Part shown: in pieces, positions 56,576 to 64,000 of the stretch
How positions within the stretch are numbered: the first letter of the stretch is position 1
Layout of the letters: every line of letters begins with the position of its first letter
Origin: Combretum micranthum
Lineage: Eukaryota > Streptophyta > Magnoliopsida > Myrtales > Combretaceae
Assembly (NCBI GenBank): GCA_024138025.1
Contig: JAMXBD010001101.1
Coordinates: 420,604-484,603, forward strand
Length of the DNA stretch: 64,000 nucleotides
Direction: 5' to 3'
The notes under the pieces: generated by a model
What the model saw: the letters and a program-made list of their open reading frames with translations, nothing else
The model's database searches: none
Told to the model about the DNA's origin: nothing
Position numbers and translations under genes: made by a program

Positions 56576-58715
56576 TGTCGAGCCCAAATTTTGCTCTTAT
56601 TCTCCTAAATGTCCTGTTTTGTATCAAACCCAATCCGTTTGATATAGAACACCAAACAAGTAACCAATAAGGTTTTATTAAAGCTCGATTTTTTAAAAAA
56701 ATATTTAATAGTGGAGTTGCTACTGGTCGAAGTTAGCAAAAGGTGAACTAGAAACTAAATGAGTGGTTTGGTTTTTGGTTTAGCTATTGATTTTTGTGAA
56801 AACCCAAAGATTGATGGATTTAGGAGCAGCTATTTTAAAACATAAATGGTAATCCAAACTTTAGATGGGATTTAGCAACTTTGAAAATATGGGCAAAAAA
56901 AAGAACTTATAGGAAAAAGAGATTAATTTGGATTTCTTAACTATATAAATTTTTTTAGTCTTTTTAGTAAAAGGGTTTATACAAAATATAAAAATATATT
57001 TGTTTTTGTTTTAAAAAGAGTCTAAGAGTTTTTTATTGTTGTGATTGCCTATTATGTGCTTGCGTACCTACTAGCTAGAATTAGGTTCTCATAGTTTGTT
57101 TTGATTTTTGAAAAATTTCTAGTGTGTTGTCCTTTTTAATTGTGAAGAACCACAAAGTTAAAGTGATTAACTATTTTGGTTTTGATTTTGAAAATTCCTA
57201 AAATATCTTATTTTTGTATTTTTGCCTTTGTAAACTCCTAAAAATATGCTAATTTTTGAAAAATCCCATTTATTCTATTTTTTATCTTTTTAGAAAATAA
57301 CTAAGTAATATTATTACATATAGGCCTGCAAAACATTTTTTTCACTAATATATCCATATACGAGAAAAAAAAGGCAAAAGAGATAAATATTTTTGTTGAT
57401 TTTGTAATTTCCTATTTTTTGAGTTTTTAACAAAAAGAGATGACATTCATTGGGAACCTAAAATTAAATATGCTCGAATTATCACGCCAGCTAATTTGCC
57501 TAACAATCCCAATACAACGTATGTTAAAAAGAGCACAAGTTATGAAAAAGTGATCCAAGAAACTGATAAACGTATACCTATGTTTTTTTTCTTGATTTTT
57601 ATAATTTAACCCCTAAAACCAAATTTTATATTTTAAATTTTTATTTACTAAATTAATTTAACATATCTAATCATCATATTATCAACAGTAGGAATATAGC
57701 ATGTATACCACACACATCTACACACACATTTTTATAATAATGAACCTATATGGTTTTTATAATATGTGCACCGCGTACCATTAACCATATACTTCTATGA
57801 TTGCTTTCCAATATGTATATCATACGATTTACTTAGAATTGCATACCATATGATATATCATTGATATATATAATTTTTTTCTTCTTTTTTTCCACTATTT
57901 TCTAGGCTTTTACATCGATATTTACATGTACCTGTGCATATTTATAAAGATTATAGACACAATATTTTTGAACAATGAAAATCTAATGAATCAAACAAAT
58001 AAAGAAATAAAACAGATAGACTAAAACATTTTTGCTGGGCATAGAGTGGAATGCGGATCGAACCTTGGCTCCTTAGGACCGGATTGAATCAATTTCGATC
58101 GTGCAGGTAGAAAATCAGGTCTTCAACACCTACGGAAAAAAAAGAGCTATGGTTCCCCTTTCTCAAGTTGTGGGTGGTCGGATTGAATTGATTAGGGTTC
58201 GAAGGTCACGGCGTGGTGTTGGTTTTAGGTTGATAGTGACTTTAGTTGAGGTGTGGGTTTGAATTATTGGTTTAAGGTGATGTGGCCGGGTTTTATAAGA
58301 TGATGGCTATGGTGGTGTGTTTGCCTACCGTGGGGTAGATGTGGGCAGTTGGATTTGTAGGTGTTGGTGTATGGTGGCTATGGCAGTATGGTGGAGTTTT
58401 ATGGTCTAGGTTCGTTGGTAGTCAGGATTAGGCTGTTATTGGGGCATTAATGTTGGCGGTATTATGACTCACGGTGGTTTCTACAAGTTTGGAAGGGGGT
58501 TGAGGGTGGTGAGTTGGTTGTGGTGGACGTGGGGTGATTGCTTGTAGCGGTTTCCACAATCAATGGCAGTCAGTTTAGTTCAAAGGGGTGGGGGTTGGGT
58601 GTTAGAGAGAGATGGTGGTTTTCCGAGAGAAAGAGAGTTCTTGTGTGTCAGATCTTCCAGAATGAAGAAGCTGCTTCCTTTTACTAAGTTAGAGTTTTGG
58701 AATTTGAAAGATTAA
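56576..58715 (-). mobile_element. Degenerate Tat-like LTR
   Basis: Opens with TGTCGAGCCC, then the parallel of the intact Tat LTR: a GTGGAGTTGCTACTGG segment, a GTGCTTGCGTACCTACTAGC segment and a later G/T-rich stretch with TGGCCGGG (58270). No PBS lies at its outer side. Its other boundary is uncertain, because the sequence changes to chromoviral LTR type near 58.7 kb. No gene. Confidence 0.55.
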
Positions 58716-59511
58716 AAAATTTTGAAGTCGTTACCGGCAAAATTAATAGAATTGAATGTGCTCGCTATCGTTTTGATTCGACTTTTCGTTTCACTAAAAG
58801 CCGAAAGACTAAGTTTTCTAGGGTTTGAAAACTTGGGAAAGCTTATAAAGCTATTGGCTTAATTTATTTTCTAGGGTTTGAAAACCGGGATTGCCGGATC
58901 TTAAATACTAGGGTTCGTTATAGGCTTTGTTGATTTTAGGGTTCCGGTTTGACTTCTGGTTTCATCGAGATATTCGTAAGATCGTACAAATTTTGAGTTC
59001 TGATCGTTTTATATTTTTAGCTCAACATCTATGTTTTATCTTATTTTATTTGTGATTATTTAATAGTTTTTTTAGTTCTCGGGATTGTTTAACCGAGTCT
59101 AGGGTTATGAGTTGACTCAGTTTGACTTTTGGTGAAAATTGAAAATTGTGATTCTAAAATTTTACTGAAGGATTTAAGATTTTATCATTTCTTTGTTAAG
59201 CGGTATTTGGATCTATCGTTTTGATTTGCGTTTTAGGAATTGGATAGATGATTTGATTGGCGTGCGGACGTCAATTAAACCGGTAGTTGGACTTTTATAT
59301 TTTGTTTCAAGGGTTCTCATTTTCTCAAGATTAGGAAAACTCGTTTTTTATTAAGTTTTAACTTGATTCGATTTTTAGGGTTTCGTTTCGGGTGTTTTGA
59401 CTCGGTCTAGAATTTGGTTTTTATCTTGGATCGATTCTCGGGATTTAAATTTTGATATTTAGACTTCTAGGATTATTTTCTAAGAATTATGGAAATTTTT
59501 GGGGGTTTACA
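58716..59511 (-). mobile_element. Start (U3) of a chromoviral LTR inserted in an integrase gene
   Basis: In coding sense it starts TGTAAACCCCC at 59511, directly against the integrase frame of element X. It resembles the start of LTR-W (TCTCATTTTCTCAAGATTAGG; TTACCGG near 58731). The rest of the LTR is missing or replaced by the Tat-like stretch. Confidence 0.6.
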
Positions 59512-60365
59512 GTCTCCGACCGAGACGTAAGGTTCGTGTCTAAATTTTTGACAAGCTACACTTCAGTACTGCATATCACCCCAAACAAATGGTCAATCGG
59601 AGAGGACGATACAAACTTTAGAAGATATGCTGTGAGCTTTTGTAATAAAGTTCAAGGGTAGTTGGGACGCACACCTACCATTGGTAGAGTTTGCCTACAA
59701 CAACAGCTACCACTCTACAATCCAGATGCTACGTTATGAAGCATTGTACGGAAGGCGGTGTTGATCACCTTTATTTTGGGATGATGTAGAGAAATTGAGC
59801 ATTAGACCTAACTTGGTACAGGATGCGGCTGACAAGGTACGAGTCATTCAACACAAGATGAAGGAAGCACAAGATGGACAGAAAAGTTGGGTGGATATGA
59901 AAAGACGAATACTTGAGTTTGAGGTTGGAGACTATGTGTATTTGAAGGTAAACCCCATAAATAGTATTCACAGAGTTCGAGCACAAGGAAAGTTGAGCCC
60001 ACGATATATTAAACTTTTTGAAGTGCTTGAAAGAGTAAGAGATCTTACTTATCGTCTAGCCTTACCTCTTAACCTATCTGGAATTCATAATGTGTTCCAC
60101 CTATCGGTTTTAGGAAGCATATGCCAGATCTTAGCAGACTCACTGAGCTGGAACCAGTACGATTAAGAGAAAACCTTACATACGAGGAGCACCCGATTCA
60201 GATCCTAGATCGTAAAGTAAAAAAGCTTCGGAAAAAAAGATCAAGTATGTGAAGGTTCTGTGGAGGAATGACTCACACGAGGAAGCAACCTAGGAGGCCG
60301 AAAGCGACATACGCCAGAAGTATCCAAGTTTGTTCGAAGTTTCAGTTATGAACTTCAAGTTTTGA
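59512..60365 (+). pseudogene. pol: Element X: 3' end of pol (integrase and chromodomain)
   Basis: Begins abruptly at SDRDVRFVSKF after the LTR at 59511. It continues [33 protein letters not shown] and YEALYGRRC, then the open stretch 59795-60166 (VQDAADKVRVIQHKMKEAQD, LSPRYIKLFEVLERV, HNVFHLSVL). A broken chromodomain follows (EEHPIQIL, VKVLWRN, EEAT stop EAE). It ends at TGA 60363-60365, 17 bases before the PPT. A deletion removes the segment after SKF, and several frameshifts and stops are present. It is similar to elements 1/2 but a different, older family. Confidence 0.85.
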
Positions 60366-60381
60366 GGGAAAAACTTTCTTT

Positions 60382-60393
60382 AAAGGGGTAGGT
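60382..60393 (+). other. Polypurine tract of element X
   Basis: AAAGGGGTAGGT directly before the LTR start TGTAAACTCC. Confidence 0.85.
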
Positions 60394-62135
60394 TGTAAAC
60401 TCCTAAAGTTTTGTGATCTATTTAAGCTTAAATCCTAATTAGAAAGTCAACCGGAATCCCAAAGTCAACAAAACCCTAGTCTTTTGCAACCGTTCAAGTT
60501 TGGCATTCCTGTTTAAGCAACCCTAGGAAAGTTAGTAAGAGATTAGTATTTGAAATAGTTCGTAATAACCTAAGAAAGCTTAAAAATATCAGATTAGTTA
60601 AACCGCAATTTGTTTTGAGCACAACTGGACACAGTTCTCGAAAAGCATGTCCAGGGGCTCCGATTAGTAAAAATATTTCGAATATACCGTTAGGCCTATA
60701 AAAATATAAGGTTTTCAAAAATATCAATTTCATAATTTTTCAGTAACTAAAAATATCAGATATCGCAGTTATACGCGTATTTTCTTACTACCGGTATTTA
60801 AATTGTCATGTCTACTTTACATTACACTATTTTCTACTATTCTACACTATTTATCTATCTCTACTTTTTCTTACAACCTACTCTTACAACCCATACCTCT
60901 ATTTCTTACAATTTTCATTTCCAATACAACTTCATATCTTTCATATCTTACTTTTCATTAACAAAAATACAAAAAAATAAAATTCACTCCCTCTCTCTCA
61001 CTCAATTTGCGCTGGCCACTCCCCTCTATCTCCTCTATTTGTTTTATTTTTTATTTATTTAATTAACATAATTTTCATCCCACACTTTCCTATAAATACC
61101 CTATCTTCCTTCCACTTCTTCCACACATTCCATACACTAAAATTACTCTCCTAAAATTCTACAAGAATTCTCTCCCCAAAGCTCTCTCAAGTTTAGTTCT
61201 CTTAGGTAACAATTCTTCAAGTTTCTTTATGTTCATTTGCTTAGTATGAGCTTAGTATGTGTTTTCTAAACCATGAAGGTTAAGGAAAGCAACAATAAAT
61301 TCATACTTTATTTTTGTTCATAAAACTAATTTCTTTTATGTTGTTTTTATGTATATAAATATCTAAATATATCTATGTAGCTATATATATATCTTTTAGA
61401 ACATATAAGCTCATTTTTTTTGCAATGTATTTACTTTCCTTGCAATTTATTTACTTTCATGTTGTATTTAAGACTAGTCTTTCTAGTCTTAGCCTTGTCC
61501 TCATCAAGTCAAAACGTTTTCTTTTTCTTTATGGGACTAGTCTATTCTTAGTCCCAGGATACCTTAATAAAGCTAAGTTTCCAATACTTAATTTATTTAT
61601 TTACAAGCTTATTTCTTTAAGTTATTATGTTTCCTTATGTTTTATAGCTTATGGTTCATATTCATGCATGAACATAATGATTTTGTCTCAATAAAATAAA
61701 TAAGGAAAAGTTTTCTTAAAATAGAAATTTTTCTCTAAAACTAAAAGTAGGAAATAATTTTCATAAAAACCAAGGATTTTACCTTAACAAACTTTTCTAA
61801 AGAATTTTAGAGGAATCCATAGGAAAATTTTACAATACATACATAACATGGGAAGAAATTCTTAAGTAAAACAAAAGCTTTACTAAACTCCACTTTTTCA
61901 ATACTAATTTGACAAACAAGAAATTCCTTTCATGAAAATATTAATTTTAAGAAACAAGGAAATTATTTCTATAAAGATAGAATTGTTGTTATTTTCAAAA
62001 AAGTATTAGAAACTAAGAAAATAAAATCATTCTTTGAAAATTTAAAGGACTAAGGGAAGGAAATTTTCTCATAACTTGAAATATTTTCAAAAGATCCACT
62101 TTTCTTTAAAAGACTTTACTTTTAAAAAAATTTAT
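60394..62135 (+). mobile_element. LTR-X: 5' part of the 3' LTR of element X
   Basis: Starts TGTAAACTCC after the PPT and has a TATA box, CT-rich leader, a donor-like CTCTTAG/GTAACA (61206) about 115 nt after the TATA box, and the TAAGACT inverted repeat (61469-61491). It is interrupted at 62136 by LTR-Y; the remaining part should lie right of the window. It is the closest relative of LTR-A here. ORFs such as 60808-61062 are T-rich artefacts. Confidence 0.82.
61091..61098 (+). promoter_or_regulatory. TATA box of LTR-X
   Basis: TATAAATA followed by CCACTTCTTCCACAC-type leader; same context as in LTR-A. Confidence 0.6.
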
Positions 62136-64000
62136 TGTCATGCCCAAGGGGTACCCTAAACGTAGCAGTCCACCATACACAATATTAAAGCATAGGAATG
62201 ACTACCTCAGTCACGCAAAGGCTTCCATATCATGTACAAGGCATACATCACAAGCAAGGGAACGCATCGGAGTAGCGCAATTTATATTGATAATAAATAA
62301 GTAACAAGGCAAAGAGAATGCTTATCATAAAACATAAACATATTAAATTACAATTCTTAGGGGCATGTCCCTCTATTGTCTTCAAATAAATATACATCTT
62401 AGAATCAACATAACATTAATCATATAAGTTATTTCATATAAAGAACCTTACACAATTACTTCATCTTATGTTTCCATTTCCTTTATAGAAGCTTAACATC
62501 CTTCCATGACTTTCTTAATGTCATGGTCCTCAATTTAAGCCACGGGTATACCTGTTTTAGCAAAATCTATAGGGGTATAAGCTACAACTAGCTTAGTGAC
62601 ATATTCCTTTTTATTCGCACCATATTTTCAAACAAGTTCATTTAGATTTTCACACATATGCTATGCTTACAATGCAACAATCACGTGATAACGCAAATAT
62701 ATATAGTTATCCGGAAACCATATATAGAAAGGATTTACCCCTCCATATCGAAGGTTAAGGAATCGGTGCTGAAGATCCTCGATCTCCTACTGCTAGTCCC
62801 CACCCAAAGCGTTCGGTTAGCTCAGCTCCGAACCTAGAGTTGCATTCCTCGGGCGATTTGGATTCTCTAGGAAGGAACATGGCCCGTATCACAGCACGAT
62901 AACAGCCAATCCAACTCTACGCGTAGGAGTAACAATCTTCCGAAAGTGATGTGACTTGATGGATGCTATGCGTGAGCGTTTTATTTTTCTTAAGCCAAAC
63001 CTTATTAAGGTTTATTCAGGGGCGATCAATCAATTTAGCAAATAATAAGTAGTCATAAGTAGGTAAACAAAAATACTTAAATAGGCAGTTTGAAGTTGCG
63101 ATATTCTTAATCCTCATTTCACGCATAAACATAGAATCACATATATATACATAACCCCGAATTCCCCAAATATATATCCATTTTTATCTTTTCTTAGTAT
63201 ACTAGTGCTACTACTTTACAAGCACAAGTAAGGTAACGAAATTAAAAGGAATAACTCACTCGTCCATTTCGCGATCTTCTTAGTCGTAGTAATCCTCGGG
63301 TAGGATATTCTCATATCCTTCGTCACCTAGACAAAAGAAATACCTAAGATGATTATTTCATAGAAATTCTACTTAAACTTTCTAATTCTATTTCACTATG
63401 TTCGTCAAATTCGTATAGAATGAAATTCCAATTTAAAATGTCCATAACTTGCTCATTTTAACTCGGAATTTCGCATATAATATACCGTTTTCTACCTATT
63501 CGAAAAATCTATCCATTTCTAAGGTTATCTTTGTCATATAAGGTCATTTAGGTTACGAAAGCGTTGGGTACAGATTTAAAACGAATATTTCTAAACTTTT
63601 GCAAATCCATTTTCTAGCTCATCTTCATTAAAAAATTCTTTAGTAAAAATATGATATATATATATATGTATATATAATTGATAAATCCTTTAAGTATATA
63701 GATAAGCTCACTTTATATGCAAAATTTCTAATGGTAGTGTCTCAACAATTTATTTCAAGAAATAATTCTTTTTAAAAGTGTTGAAACTTAACTTGATAAA
63801 TTTCCTTTCAAGTATTTTGAAGAAACTTTATATTTTCATAAGTTATTATAAATGAGTATATTCTTATTTTATTTTGTTCATTCATTTTTCCAAAACAAGT
63901 AGATTTTCCTTTAACCTTAGTCTTTCATAAATTTTACTTCTAGTGATAAAAGATTAAAGTTATCAAAAGTGTATTAAGTTGTTGAAAATCTTTTTATATC
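62136..64000 (-). mobile_element. LTR-Y: minus-strand chromoviral LTR, cut by the window end
   Basis: Starts TGTCATGCCC on the plus strand, the inverse of the LTR-A terminus. It follows LTR-A in reverse: AATGACTACCTCAGTCACGC, the GC hairpin (62360-62372), an acceptor-like GCTAAAACAG/G (62552), and the conserved block (63440-63465). It inserted into LTR-X (flank TTTAT, 62131-62135). No gene in this stretch. Confidence 0.82.

Overview
This is plant nuclear DNA, most likely from an angiosperm. It looks like repeat-rich heterochromatin: no host gene could be supported anywhere in the 64 kb. Almost every base can be assigned to nested LTR retrotransposons of the Ty3/gypsy superfamily. The evidence for a plant is initiator-Met-tRNA primer sites, chromodomain integrases, Athila-type and Tat/Ogre-type polyproteins, and AT-rich DNA. 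I cannot name the species.

Layout, left to right. 1-2941: 3' part of a plus-strand chromoviral LTR (LTR-A). 2942-4346 and 17947-18777: two halves of an older plus-strand LTR (LTR-Z), split by element 1. 4347-17941: element 1, a complete minus-strand chromovirus (13,595 bp, LTRs of about 3.4 kb) with a perfect GTGAA target duplication. 18778-23167: part of a very large minus-strand LTR (LTR-W) carrying an internal tandem array. 23168-23491: a chromoviral integrase relic. 23492-34730: an Athila-lineage element (minus), with 3' LTR, extra ORF, pol and most of gag, cut off in gag. 34731-48381: element 2, a second chromovirus related to element 1 (minus), whose flanks do not match. 48382-49439: a truncated Athila-like LTR. 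49440-55121: the 5' half of a Tat/Ogre-lineage element (minus), with LTR, primer site and gag-protease. 55122-59511: relics, namely a Tat gag remnant, a Tat-like LTR and a chromoviral LTR start. 59512-62135: pol 3' end and part of the 3' LTR of a plus-strand chromovirus (element X). 62136-64000: start of a minus-strand chromoviral LTR (LTR-Y) that runs off the window.

Elements 1 and 2 share the order LTR - PBS - extra ORF - gag - short gap - pol (PR-RT-RNaseH-INT-chromodomain) - PPT - LTR. Both are broken by many small indels although their LTR pairs are nearly identical. The differences are mostly single-base indels, so part of the damage may be long-read assembly error.

The most interesting points are as follows. 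A candidate 5'-leader intron of about 2.2 kb lies inside the LTRs, with donor and acceptor motifs at matching places in several diverged families. A conserved, unrecognised acidic ORF lies upstream of gag. A repeat of about 200 bp inside the LTR is present in 3 copies in elements 1/2 and at least 8 in LTR-W. Element 2 lacks a target duplication, which suggests ectopic recombination. All function calls come from motifs read by eye; no database search was possible.
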